DNA of 64,000 nucleotides from Cupriavidus sp. AU9028 (GTDB lineage: Bacteria; Pseudomonadota; Gammaproteobacteria; Burkholderiales; Burkholderiaceae), in assembly GCF_019795295.1 (NCBI RefSeq), contig NZ_JAIMCG010000009.1, positions 62,001 to 126,000 on the forward strand, written 5' to 3'. Positions 16,961 to 25,241 of this stretch are shown piece by piece; the first letter of the stretch is position 1, and the number at the start of each line of letters is the position of its first letter. The notes beneath the pieces were generated by a model, which was given only the letters and a program-made list of their open reading frames with translations, made no database searches and had not been told where the DNA came from. The position numbers and the translations under genes were made by a program.

Positions 16961-18001
16961 ATGCAAGCGAGGACCGAGCGGGCGAGAGCCGGGACCAGGT
17001 CAATTGGCAACCGGATCGCCGGTGTGCCGGCGGCGCTATTGGCGCTGGGACTCGCCGCCGTGCTGGCCGGGTGCGCAACGCCGCCTCGCACCGCGCCTGA
17101 GACCGCCCGCCCGCAGGCCGTGCCCTTGCCCATGGCGACGGAACCGGCGCCCGTTTCGTCGCAGCCGGCGGCGCCACCGTCGTCGCGCGAGCGGATCGTG
17201 CGCATCGCCCTGGATGAGTGGCAACGCTGGGGCGGCCAGACGGTGCGCATCGGTCGCGACGATACCGCCTGTGTCGTCAGCAGTCCTCTGCCGCCGCCGC
17301 CCGTGCCGCTGCCGCTCGATCCAATCGCCAACGTGTTGCAGGGGCTGCCGGCACCGGACAACACGCTGCCGTCCGCCTCTTCCGCCGCGATACCCGGGAC
17401 GGGGCCGGGCAATTCGGCCGATATCGACGAATCGCAGGGCGTCGCTGGAGCCAACTGCGTGCAGTTTCCCGATGGCACCGGCATGGAGGCCACTGCCCAG
17501 GGTTGCGCGCTGGCGCAGCGATACTGGGCGATCGTCGGCAAGGAAGTGGACTGCGAGCAGATTACCCAGGGCCGCTGGGCATGGTCGGCCGTGTTCATCT
17601 CGTGGGTGTTGCGCCAGGCGGGACTGGACGAGAGCCAGTTCCTGACCGGCGAGTCCCATTCGATGTATGTGGTGGATGCGCGTGACGGCATCCTGCCGGC
17701 CCCGGCGTTTCGGGTCGAGCCGGTGCCGGCGCTGCCGCGCCCCGGCGACATGATCTGCGCCGGGCGCGGCCGCGACAAATACCTGTCCAGCCCTTCCGAG
17801 ATCGGCTTTGGCACCACGCCCATGCACTGCGACATCGTCGTCGAGGTGGACGAAGCCACCCGCACGGTGAAGGCCATCGGCGGCAATGTGCAGCAGTCGG
17901 TGTCGATGGAGCTGGTCGAGCTGGGCGAGTCGGGGACGCTGGACGGCTTCACCAACTCGCACGCGCCCTGGCTGCTGGTGATGCGCAACCAGTTGCCCTG
18001 A
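16961..18001 (+). CDS. DUF2272-type lipoprotein
   Basis: 346 residues from the ATG at 16961, with AGGAG ten bases upstream; an ATG at 16940 is an alternative. A lipoprotein signal peptide ends in the lipobox LAGC. A Pro/Ala-rich linker follows, and then a domain that I match to DUF2272: ERIVRIALDEWQRWGGQ, RYWAIVGKEVDCEQITQGRWAWSAVFISWVLRQAG, FLTGESHSMYV, PRPGDMIC, and MHCDIVVEVD-ATRTVKAIGGNVQQSVS. The Cys/His positions around DMIC and MHCDIVVEV suggest an NlpC/P60-like peptidase fold, but I cannot confirm catalysis. Probably anchored to the envelope facing the periplasm. It converges on dinB with 12 bases between. Confidence 0.8.
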   Translation: MQARTERARAGTRSIGNRIAGVPAALLALGLAAVLAGCATPPRTAPETARPQAVPLPMATEPAPVSSQPAAPPSSRERIVRIALDEWQRWGGQTVRIGRDDTACVVSSPLPPPPVPLPLDPIANVLQGLPAPDNTLPSASSAAIPGTGPGNSADIDESQGVAGANCVQFPDGTGMEATAQGCALAQRYWAIVGKEVDCEQITQGRWAWSAVFISWVLRQAGLDESQFLTGESHSMYVVDARDGILPAPAFRVEPVPALPRPGDMICAGRGRDKYLSSPSEIGFGTTPMHCDIVVEVDEATRTVKAIGGNVQQSVSMELVELGESGTLDGFTNSHAPWLLVMRNQLP

Positions 18002-18013
18002 GGCGATGGGCGC

Positions 18014-19156
18014 CTAACGTCTTTCCGCTACCGCGTCGTCGATGTCCGGCTGCGGGCTGGTCTCGAACAGGTCGCCCTGGGTGGTATCGGGTTCGGCGGT
18101 CCCCACGCCCAGTCCGATCAGCCGCACCGGCAATCCGCGCCGCGCGTGGCCGGCCGCCAGCAGCCTGGCGTAGATCTCGCGCTGGGGCCGATGGCCACGA
18201 CACTCCACGGTGGTGGTGCGAAAGTCGGTGAAGCGCAGCTTGATGAAGAGCTTGCGCACCCAGTCGCGGGCGCCTGCCCGCTCGATGCGCGCGTCCAGCA
18301 ACTGCATCAGCGGATCGAGCTCGTCCAGGCAAGCATTCAGATCCGGCAAGTCTTCCGCATAGGTTTCTTCGACGCTGATCGACTTGCGCTCGCGCTCCGG
18401 GCTCACCTGGCGCTCGTCGATGCCACGGCAAAGGTTGTAGAGCCGCGCGCCGAAACTGCCGAAGTGCTTGTGAAACCGGTCCGGCGTCCAGTCGCGCAGG
18501 TCGGCGCAGGTCGTGACGCCCAGCTGCCTGAGCTTGCCCGCGGTGACCCGGCCCACACCATGGATGCGCTCGACCGGCAACGCCGCGACGAAGGCATCGA
18601 CCGCGCCTGGCCGGACCACGAACAGCCCGTCCGGTTTGTTCCAGTCGCTGGCGATCTTGGCAATGAACTTGTTGGGCCCGACGCCGGCCGAGACGGTCAC
18701 CCCCACTTCGTCGCGCACTCGCTGGCGGATTTCTTCCGCGATCCGCGTCGCGCTGCCCTGATGGCGGGAGCTGCCGCTGACGTCCAGGTAGGCTTCATCG
18801 AGCGACAGGGGCTCGACCAGCGCGGTGTACTCGCGATAGATGCCAAAGATGCGCCGCGAAACCTCGCGATACTTGTCCATCCGCGGCGGCATGATCAGCA
18901 GGGCCGGGCAACGCTTGAGCGCCTGCGCCGAGGACATCGCCGAGCGCACGCCGAAGGCGCGGGCCTCGTAGTTGCACGTGGCAATCACGCCGCGCCGCTC
19001 GGGACTGCCGCCGATGGCGAGCGGACGGCCCCGCAGCGACGGGTCGTCGCGCATTTCCACGGACGCATAGAAGCAGTCGCAATCGCAATGGATGATCTTG
19101 CGGGTGGGCGCCTGGCCGGGGTCGGCGTGCAGGGAGGAGGGCTCCGGAGACGGCAC
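18014..19156 (-). CDS. dinB: DNA polymerase IV (Y family)
   Basis: 380 residues starting with GTG. Catalytic motifs are IHCDCDCFYASVEM near the N-terminus and PLSLDEAYLDVSG in the palm. The thumb motif is VSAGVGPNKFIAKIASDWNKPDG and the little finger follows. A C-terminal QGDLFE resembles the beta-clamp binding motif QxxLF. It carries out error-prone translesion synthesis. No clear LexA box is visible upstream, so SOS control is not shown by the sequence. The start codon lacks a strong ribosome-binding site, so the exact N-terminus is uncertain by a few residues. Confidence 0.94.
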   Translation of the reverse strand: MPSPEPSSLHADPGQAPTRKIIHCDCDCFYASVEMRDDPSLRGRPLAIGGSPERRGVIATCNYEARAFGVRSAMSSAQALKRCPALLIMPPRMDKYREVSRRIFGIYREYTALVEPLSLDEAYLDVSGSSRHQGSATRIAEEIRQRVRDEVGVTVSAGVGPNKFIAKIASDWNKPDGLFVVRPGAVDAFVAALPVERIHGVGRVTAGKLRQLGVTTCADLRDWTPDRFHKHFGSFGARLYNLCRGIDERQVSPERERKSISVEETYAEDLPDLNACLDELDPLMQLLDARIERAGARDWVRKLFIKLRFTDFRTTTVECRGHRPQREIYARLLAAGHARRGLPVRLIGLGVGTAEPDTTQGDLFETSPQPDIDDAVAERR

Positions 19157-19232
19157 GGCGATTCAGCGGATAAATGCTAACGACGACATCCAGCCTGCCG
19201 TCCATCGATGCGATCGATCATGATGGCCTGCG

Positions 19233-20123
19233 CTATTCGGCGATGGCGGCCGCGGGCCGGCGCCGGCCGATCCAGAACCCTTCCACCGCATAGACGGCCA
19301 GGGCCAGCCAGATGATCGCGTAGCCTGCCTGCTTGTCGGCTGGAAACGGCTCGTGATACAGCCACACGCCAAGCAGCAATTGCAGCGTCGGCCCGGTGTA
19401 TTGCAGCAGCCCGAGCAGCGACAGCGGAATGCGGCGCGCGGCCGCCGCGAAGAAGAGCAGCGGTACGGCGGTGACGGGGCCCGCCATGGCCACCAGCACC
19501 TGCACCGCGGGGCTGGCGTGGACAAACCCCGACTGGTCGTTGCCGATCAGCCAGCCCAGCGCTCCCACGGCGAACGGAAACAGCAGCAGCGTTTCCAGCG
19601 ACAGCCCTTCCAGTGCGCCCAGGGATGCGGTCTTGCGCAGCAGACCGTAGCCGCCAAAGGTGGCTGCCAGCGCGAGCGCGATCCACGGCAGCTGTCCGGC
19701 GGCGAAAGTCAGCCAGGCCACGCCGGCCGCCGCCAGCCCGATCGCCACCCATTGGCCAGCGCGTAGTCGCTCGTGCAGGAACACCACGCCAAGCAGCACG
19801 CTCAGCAGCGGATTGATGAAGTACCCCAGGCTCGCGTCGACGACGCGGCCGGCCGAGACGGCCCAGATATAGAGGAACCAGTTGCCGCACAACAGCGCGG
19901 CGCTGGCGGTAAAGCCCAGCAACAGCCGGCGGTCGGACCAGACGCTGCCGAGCCAGCGCCAGTGGCGGCGCACCAGCAGGATCGCGGCGAGAAACACCAG
20001 CGACCACACCATCCGGTGCAGCAGGATCTCCAGCGGGGCAATGCCCTGCAATGCCTTGATATAGAGGGGAAGAAGGCCCCAGAGGATGTACGCCATCAAG
20101 GCGTAGAAGATGCCGGTCTGCAT
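19233..20123 (-). CDS. rarD: RarD-type EamA permease
   Basis: 296 residues with about ten hydrophobic segments arranged as two EamA repeats. The N-terminus (GIFYALMAYILWGLLPLYIKAL, LEILLHRMVWSL) and the central SLGYFINPLLSVLLGVVFLHERL are characteristic of RarD. The C-terminal LLQYTGPTLQLLLGVWLYHEPF is typical too. RarD proteins are inner-membrane drug/metabolite-type transporters; chloramphenicol sensitivity gave the name, but the natural substrate is unknown. It lies on the same strand as the gene at 20223-21368, separated by a hairpin. Confidence 0.92.
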   Translation of the reverse strand: MQTGIFYALMAYILWGLLPLYIKALQGIAPLEILLHRMVWSLVFLAAILLVRRHWRWLGSVWSDRRLLLGFTASAALLCGNWFLYIWAVSAGRVVDASLGYFINPLLSVLLGVVFLHERLRAGQWVAIGLAAAGVAWLTFAAGQLPWIALALAATFGGYGLLRKTASLGALEGLSLETLLLFPFAVGALGWLIGNDQSGFVHASPAVQVLVAMAGPVTAVPLLFFAAAARRIPLSLLGLLQYTGPTLQLLLGVWLYHEPFPADKQAGYAIIWLALAVYAVEGFWIGRRRPAAAIAE

Positions 20124-20181
20124 GCGGAGAATCCTGTCTGAGCCGAGGATTCTACCGGGCGCCCAGCGCCCGTGCAGAACG

Positions 20182-20204
20182 GCGGCCGGGCTGGCCCCGG
20201 CCGC
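20182..20204 (-). terminator. Hairpin after the TRAP binding-protein gene
   Basis: Perfect nine-base stem GCGGCCGGG / CCCGGCCGC (20182-20190 and 20196-20204) with a five-base loop, 18 bases after the stop of the upstream gene. No T tract follows. Confidence 0.5.
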
Positions 20205-20222
20205 TGCGGTGGGTGGCGAGCT

Positions 20223-21368
20223 TTACAGCTTGCGGGCGAAGCTGAACTGCGCGAACGCCTGTTCCGCCACGTTGAACCACGCCGCCTGATTGTTGCGGAA
20301 GACGCGCCAGTCTTCGAAGATCTTCTTGAACGACGGATTCTTGGCGCTTTCTTCGGCATAGGATTCCTGCGTCGCCTTGAAGCAGGCCTCCATGATTTCC
20401 CGGGAGAACGGGCGCAGCTTGACGCCGTTCTCCAGCAGCCGCGCCAGCGCCTGCGGGTTCACCGTGTCGTACTTGGCCATCATCGCGGTGTGGGCCTCGT
20501 AGGTAGCGGTCTCCAGCGCGCGCTTGTACAGCGCCGGCAGCTTCTCGTATTCGCTCGCCGACGCGTAGAACGACAGCTGCGCGCTGCCTTCCCACCAGCC
20601 CGGGTAGTAATAGAACGGCGCCACCTTGTAGAAGCCCAGCTTCTCGTCGTCATAGGGGCCGACCCATTCCGCCGCGTCGATGGTGCCCTTCTCCAGCGCG
20701 GGGTAGATGTCGCCGCCGGCGATCTGCTGCGGCACCACGCCCAGGCGCGACAGCACCACGCCCGCAAAGCCGGCGACCCGGTACTTCAGGCCCTGCAGGT
20801 CGGCCACCGTGCGAATCTCCTTGCGGAACCAGCCGCCCATCTGCGCGTTGGTATTGCCGCCCAGGAAGTTGACGACGTTGTATTCCTTGAAAAACTCGCG
20901 CATCAGCTTCATGCCGTTGCCATTGACCATCCAGGCATTCTGCTGGCGGGCGGTCAGGCCGAACGGAATGGTGGTGTCGAAACACAGCGTCGGATTCTTG
21001 CCGAAGTAGTAGTAACCGGCGGTGTGGCCGATCTGCACGGTGTTGTTCTGCACCGCGTCCAGCACCTGCAGGCCGGGCACGATTTCACCGGCGGCGAACA
21101 CCTTGATATTGAACTTGCCGTCGGTCAGCTCGCGCACGCGCGCGGACAGCGTTTCCGCGCCGCCGTAGATGGTGTCGAGGGATTTCGGGAAGCTGGAGGC
21201 AAGCCGCCATTCCACTGCCGGATTGCTGCCGACCACAGCCGGGGCGGCCGCCCCGCTGGCTGCCGGTGCGGCAGCCGGAGCGCTGGGCTGCTCTTCCTTG
21301 CCGCAAGCGGTCAGGACCCCTGTCGCCGCCACAGCGGACGCCTTCAACAGAAACGAACGACGTTCCAT
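20223..21368 (-). CDS. TRAP transporter substrate-binding lipoprotein, DctP family (orphan)
   Basis: 381 residues. The N-terminus ERRSFLLKASAVAATGVLTACG combines a twin-arginine-like motif with a lipobox (LTAC), so it may be a Tat-exported lipoprotein. An Ala/Pro linker follows, then a DctP-type domain: WRLASSFPKSLDTIYGGAETLS, FAAGEIVPGLQVLDAVQNNTVQIGHT, DLQGLKYRVAGFAGVVLSRLG and AAEWVGPYDDEKLGFYKVAPFYYYPGWWEG. The last segment resembles TakP-type binding proteins for 2-oxo acids. No DctQ or DctM membrane genes are next to it, so the partner permease must be elsewhere. A perfect TATAAT on the minus strand at 21458-21463 is a candidate -10 element, though its -35 match is weak. Confidence 0.9.
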   Translation of the reverse strand: MERRSFLLKASAVAATGVLTACGKEEQPSAPAAAPAASGAAAPAVVGSNPAVEWRLASSFPKSLDTIYGGAETLSARVRELTDGKFNIKVFAAGEIVPGLQVLDAVQNNTVQIGHTAGYYYFGKNPTLCFDTTIPFGLTARQQNAWMVNGNGMKLMREFFKEYNVVNFLGGNTNAQMGGWFRKEIRTVADLQGLKYRVAGFAGVVLSRLGVVPQQIAGGDIYPALEKGTIDAAEWVGPYDDEKLGFYKVAPFYYYPGWWEGSAQLSFYASASEYEKLPALYKRALETATYEAHTAMMAKYDTVNPQALARLLENGVKLRPFSREIMEACFKATQESYAEESAKNPSFKKIFEDWRVFRNNQAAWFNVAEQAFAQFSFARKL

Positions 21369-21748
21369 CGACTACTCTCCTCGTTATGCATTATCGATTT
21401 GGCCCTCGCAGCATGCTGCGTCGCACCGGCGCGGGGGTGGTCTCCTTGGGCTGATCGATTATAGCGGTGCGCTTTCCGCCACGGAGGAAAGGGCGGCTCC
21501 GGGTTTTCGCTAGGCAAGCGCTTTGCGCAACACTTCGACTAGGGCTTTCCCTGAACGCGCCCGGTGCCCGCTACTGACACCGCTTTGTGTGCAATGCAAC
21601 AACCGGCAGGGATTTTGTAACCCGTCTTGCGGTCCAATAGGCCCGGCTGATACAACCCTCGCTCCTGGTGCCTTCCAGGTTTTGCCGCCATGCTCGGCAT
21701 GCCGGCCCGTTCAGCCGATCCACCCATCGATACGTCCTGTCGCGAGAC
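21369..21748. other. Divergent intergenic region, TRAP protein / porin
   Basis: 380 bases between two divergent starts. It carries TATAAT on the minus strand (21458-21463), which could serve the binding-protein gene. I see no gene, RNA or strong repeat in the remainder; the open frames are short and lack coding character. Confidence 0.4.
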
Positions 21749-23632
21749 ATGCTGGTGCAGTACTTTCGCCTCCGCTCCCGCCGCCATGATGGCCGCCGCC
21801 CGCCGGGGCGCGGCCGGACATCGCACGCGCCGCTTCCGGGCCGTCCGGGATGGGCGCGGCTGGCCGTGCTCGGGATCTGGAGCGTCAGTGCCTGCGCGCA
21901 GACGCTGACGCCGGACGGCGTGCAGCAGGAAACGGTGGCCCCGGGGACGGCTTCCGATTTCCCCCCTGCGCTCGCCACGCCAGGCTCGGCCACTCCGCGC
22001 CCGGTCGCGTCGGCTCCGGCGGTTCCTGCTGCGGGGCTGCCGGAGTCGGCTAGCGCCGCACCGCAGGACGCGGACAGCAGCAAGGCGCAGGACGACCCGC
22101 TGGCAGGGCTGCTGGGCAAGGCCGATACGGCAGGGGACGGACCCGCCGCCGGGGCCGCCGCCGGCGCCCCCGACCGAGCCTCCGATAGCTCCTTGCAAGG
22201 GCCGACCGAGATCGCTCTGCAAACCCCGACCGCCGGCCCGGTTCCCGCGGCGCCGGTTGCCGAAATCCTGGCCGAGCCGGTGGCCGATACACCCGAGCAG
22301 GCGGTGCTCGGCGAGCTGGAAACCGGGCTTGCCGGTCCGCCCGAGCCGCTCCCGCCCGCCCCCGCGCCCATCGTGCTGTTCCCGCAGCGCCTGGGCGAAT
22401 TTCCTGCGGCGGAACGGGTGGCACCGGTCAACGATGGCGAGCGCGCCACCGCGATGACCGAGGACGTGCCTCCGGTCTTTGCCTCGATCCTGCCCACCGA
22501 CGATCCAGCCGAAGAGTCGGTGTGGCGCCTGACCTACAGCGGCCGCGCGGCATACGTCGACAACATTCACGCGCTACGCGCCTGCCCCCGCGGCAGCAGC
22601 CTGTCCACGGGGGTTGGACCGGGCGTTGCCTGCAGCAGCAGCGGCGAGGTCAAGGTGCGCGAAGCGCTGTGGCAGCTGGACGGCGGTGCGGCGATCGAAG
22701 TGGTGGCGCAAGCCCGCAGCACCGGTGCCACCACCGTCGACGGCCGCCCTGCCGCGGTCGATCCCTACCAGCTGGTGCCGCAGTTCTACACTGCCGTCAG
22801 CGGACTGGCGGCGCTGGAGGGCGCGACCATGTGGGCAGGCCGCCGGGAAGCGTCGCCCTTCCTGCTCTCGTCCGGTCTGCTGCCCCCGACCACCAATGCG
22901 CTGCGTTTCGGCGTCGACAATGCCCGCCTCGCCGGCGTGGGCCTGAGCTACCAGTTCACCGCGCGCGACGATACCAATGGACAGCACCTGCCCAGCTACC
23001 ATTCGGTGCGCACGGGGCCGATTCCGGTCAACGAGGGCGGCAGCCTGCAACTCGGCTTCACCCGGGTCGAAGCCAACGCGCTGGCCGAGGCGGCCGGCGA
23101 TGCCTGGTGGGCCTCTGCCATGCACGAGCAGAAGGGCGTGCTGGCCGGCACCAACCGGTTCGGCCTGCAATATGGCAGCGGCAGTCGCGTGGCGATGACG
23201 GGTTACACCGGCATGGGCGACTCGCTGTCACGGGTACGGCTGGCCGAATCGATGGAGTGGAAGGGGCGCGGCGGCCTGGTCGGCTCGGTCGAGTCCGCCG
23301 TGCAGTTCGACCGGTCGATGCTCGGCACGCTGCAATGGATGACGGCGCGCGTGCGGCCCGCCTACGTGGCGAGCAACCAGTTCCGGCTCTCCTTCGAAGT
23401 GGCCCACGACCAGATCGAGTCGGGCTTCGGCGTCAGCGGCCAGCGGACGGCGCTGACGGTCGCCCCGACCTTCACGTTGGGCAAGGCGGCGGGCAACGCC
23501 AACCTGCGGGCCTTCTATACCTACAGCCGCGCCAACGACGTCGATGGCATCACCTTCGCCGCGCCGGCCAACGCCTGGGCTTCGCAGGCTTCCGGCTCCA
23601 TCTTCGGCATCCAGCTCAATCGCCGCTGGTGA
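21749..23632 (+). CDS. Maltoporin-like (LamB-type) porin with long disordered N-terminal region
   Basis: 627 residues from the ATG at 21749. A basic N-terminus and hydrophobic segment (WARLAVLGIWSVSACAQ) form a signal peptide. Roughly 170 residues of Ala/Pro/Asp-rich low complexity follow. From about residue 250 beta-barrel sequence begins: VWRLTYSGRAAYVDN, ALWQLDGGAAIEVVAQARS, MWAGRREASPF, LRFGVDNARLAGVGLSYQF, VRPAYVASNQFRLSFEVAHDQ, and a C-terminus GSIFGIQLNRRW ending in an aromatic residue, all compatible with LamB-type strands. It is probably an outer-membrane channel; the substrate is unknown. The extended N-terminal region is unusual for a porin. It converges on the BNR gene. Confidence 0.7.
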   Translation: MLVQYFRLRSRRHDGRRPPGRGRTSHAPLPGRPGWARLAVLGIWSVSACAQTLTPDGVQQETVAPGTASDFPPALATPGSATPRPVASAPAVPAAGLPESASAAPQDADSSKAQDDPLAGLLGKADTAGDGPAAGAAAGAPDRASDSSLQGPTEIALQTPTAGPVPAAPVAEILAEPVADTPEQAVLGELETGLAGPPEPLPPAPAPIVLFPQRLGEFPAAERVAPVNDGERATAMTEDVPPVFASILPTDDPAEESVWRLTYSGRAAYVDNIHALRACPRGSSLSTGVGPGVACSSSGEVKVREALWQLDGGAAIEVVAQARSTGATTVDGRPAAVDPYQLVPQFYTAVSGLAALEGATMWAGRREASPFLLSSGLLPPTTNALRFGVDNARLAGVGLSYQFTARDDTNGQHLPSYHSVRTGPIPVNEGGSLQLGFTRVEANALAEAAGDAWWASAMHEQKGVLAGTNRFGLQYGSGSRVAMTGYTGMGDSLSRVRLAESMEWKGRGGLVGSVESAVQFDRSMLGTLQWMTARVRPAYVASNQFRLSFEVAHDQIESGFGVSGQRTALTVAPTFTLGKAAGNANLRAFYTYSRANDVDGITFAAPANAWASQASGSIFGIQLNRRW

Positions 23633-23684
23633 CCAGCTGTCACCGCTGCTGCCAGCGCGGTGCCAGCGCGGCCGCCAGCGCGTG

Positions 23685-24845
23685 TCAGCCGAACCGGACG
23701 CAATACACCGGCGGCAGGTGCGCCGAGACACAGCTCCAGCGCTCGCCCCCCTGCTCCGAGACCCAGAGCCCGCCGGTCGTCGAACCCATCGCCAGCCGCT
23801 CGCCGCCTTCGTCGACCGCCAGGCCGTGGCGGTACACCAGGTCGTAGCCTGGCGAGGGCGGCAACCCGTCGGAGAAGGCCGTGAAGGTGTCGCCGCCATC
23901 CCGCGTGCGCGTCACGGCCAGCTGTCCGTCGACCGGCACCCGGCATTCGTCCTTGACCGCGGGCACGAACCAGGCGGTGTCCGGATCGTGCGGATGCACC
24001 GCGGCCGCGAAGCCGAAGCTGGAGGGCGAGGCGTGGCGTGCCTCCCACCGTTCGCCGCCATCCATGGAACGGTAAATGCCGCCATGGTGCTGGATCCACA
24101 GCGCATCCGGGCGGTCCGCACAACTGACCATCCTGTGCGGATCCTGGATGACCGGATCTTCCGCCCGCTCCGGCGGCATATAGGGCGCCACCATGCCGCG
24201 CGTCGTGCCATTCCAGCTCTGGCCGCCGTCGCGCGTCTGCCAGACGCCGCCGCAGGACACCGCCACTGTCACGTGCCGGCTGTCGCGCGGATCCACGCAG
24301 ATCGAATGGATACCCGGGTCATCGTAGCCGCCGCCGAACCACTCGGCACGTTCGGGACGGTCCCACAGCGGCCGGTTCAGCGCCCAGCTGGCACCGCCAT
24401 CGTCCGAGCGGAACAAGCCGCCCGGGATGGTGCCGGCCCACAACACGCCGGGCTCGTCGCGGCCGCCAGCTTCCAGCGACCAGATCTGTTGCAGCGACCA
24501 CGGCGCTTGGCGAGCCGGCGGCGTTTCGCCGGCTGCGTCGCCGGGACCGACATCGGCCATGTCCGTTGCCGCCGTAGCCTGGCCCGCGGGCCGCGGCGGA
24601 TAGACCGGTACGCCGCAAGCGGTCCAGCCGCCCTCACCCGCGCGATCCCGCGCACGCCGCCACAGCTTCACGCCGAAATGGCCCAGATTCAATGCGGCAT
24701 AGAGCGAGCCGTCCCGGGGACCCGCCAGCACCATGCTCACCGGCTCGCCAAGGAAATGGACCTCGCTCTGACGCCACCGATCGCGCGCAGTGCGCTCCCA
24801 GACGAGCAGGCCCTTGCGGGTCGCGACCAGCAGTCGGTTCTCCAT
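23685..24845 (-). CDS. BNR-repeat beta-propeller protein (sialidase/VPS10-like fold)
   Basis: 386 residues with repeated Asp-box motifs: SDDGGASWALN, TRDGGQSWNG, SMDGGERWEA, TRDGGDTFTAF and SEQGGERWSC, each at the turn of a propeller blade. No signal peptide is visible, so it is probably cytoplasmic. Homologues are annotated as exo-alpha-sialidase or glycosyl hydrolase from the fold alone; I see no sialidase catalytic arginine triad and do not claim enzymatic activity. CAGGAGA precedes the ATG. It is 29 bases downstream of the MoaD-like gene and almost certainly co-transcribed with it, so the two products may work together. Confidence 0.85.
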   Translation of the reverse strand: MENRLLVATRKGLLVWERTARDRWRQSEVHFLGEPVSMVLAGPRDGSLYAALNLGHFGVKLWRRARDRAGEGGWTACGVPVYPPRPAGQATAATDMADVGPGDAAGETPPARQAPWSLQQIWSLEAGGRDEPGVLWAGTIPGGLFRSDDGGASWALNRPLWDRPERAEWFGGGYDDPGIHSICVDPRDSRHVTVAVSCGGVWQTRDGGQSWNGTTRGMVAPYMPPERAEDPVIQDPHRMVSCADRPDALWIQHHGGIYRSMDGGERWEARHASPSSFGFAAAVHPHDPDTAWFVPAVKDECRVPVDGQLAVTRTRDGGDTFTAFSDGLPPSPGYDLVYRHGLAVDEGGERLAMGSTTGGLWVSEQGGERWSCVSAHLPPVYCVRFG

Positions 24846-24874
24846 CGTGCGTCTCCTGTCGTTGCCCGCGCGTT

Positions 24875-25144
24875 CTATCCGCCGGAGAGGGCCTGCACGA
24901 CATAGACGCGGCTGCCGTCGCGCACCGCGTCAGACATCCGCTCGCGGTCGCGAATCATCGTGCCGTCGACAAAGATCGCCACATGGCGGCGCAGGCTCCC
25001 CTGGTCGTCCACGATATAGCCGCGCAACTGCGGTTGCCCGGCAAAGGCGATATCGAGCATCTCCCGTACCGTGCCCGCCGAGACCGTCAGCTCCGGCATC
25101 GGGACATGCCGCTGGATCGCGGGCGCAAAGGTCAGCACAGCCAT
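24875..25144 (-). CDS. MoaD/ThiS-like small sulfur-carrier protein
   Basis: 89 residues with the beta-grasp pattern of MoaD/ThiS (VLTFAPAIQRHV, VREMLDIAF, RRHVAIFVDGTMIRD, DGSRVYVVQALSGG) and a C-terminal Gly-Gly, the site of adenylation and thiocarboxylation in sulfur carriers. No other molybdopterin or thiamin biosynthesis gene is near. It sits between a DUF2243 membrane protein gene and the BNR propeller gene on the same strand. I infer a specialised carrier or protein modifier rather than the housekeeping MoaD. The start is the ATG at 25144; the upstream frame lacks family character. Confidence 0.85.
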   Translation of the reverse strand: MAVLTFAPAIQRHVPMPELTVSAGTVREMLDIAFAGQPQLRGYIVDDQGSLRRHVAIFVDGTMIRDRERMSDAVRDGSRVYVVQALSGG

Positions 25145-25241
25145 CGTCGTGGGTCCGTCCGTGCGCCGCCGGGGCAGGCGGCGTGCGTTCAGTCTAGGCG
25201 GCGAGCGCGGCTTGGCGAAGCCGGAGAGTGGGCTGGGCCGC

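Noticed and set aside
24875-25144. Assignment of the MoaD-like gene as the housekeeping moaD
   Set aside because: No moaE, moaA, moaB, moaC or moeA gene is nearby, and the context (BNR propeller, DUF2243) does not support molybdopterin synthesis.
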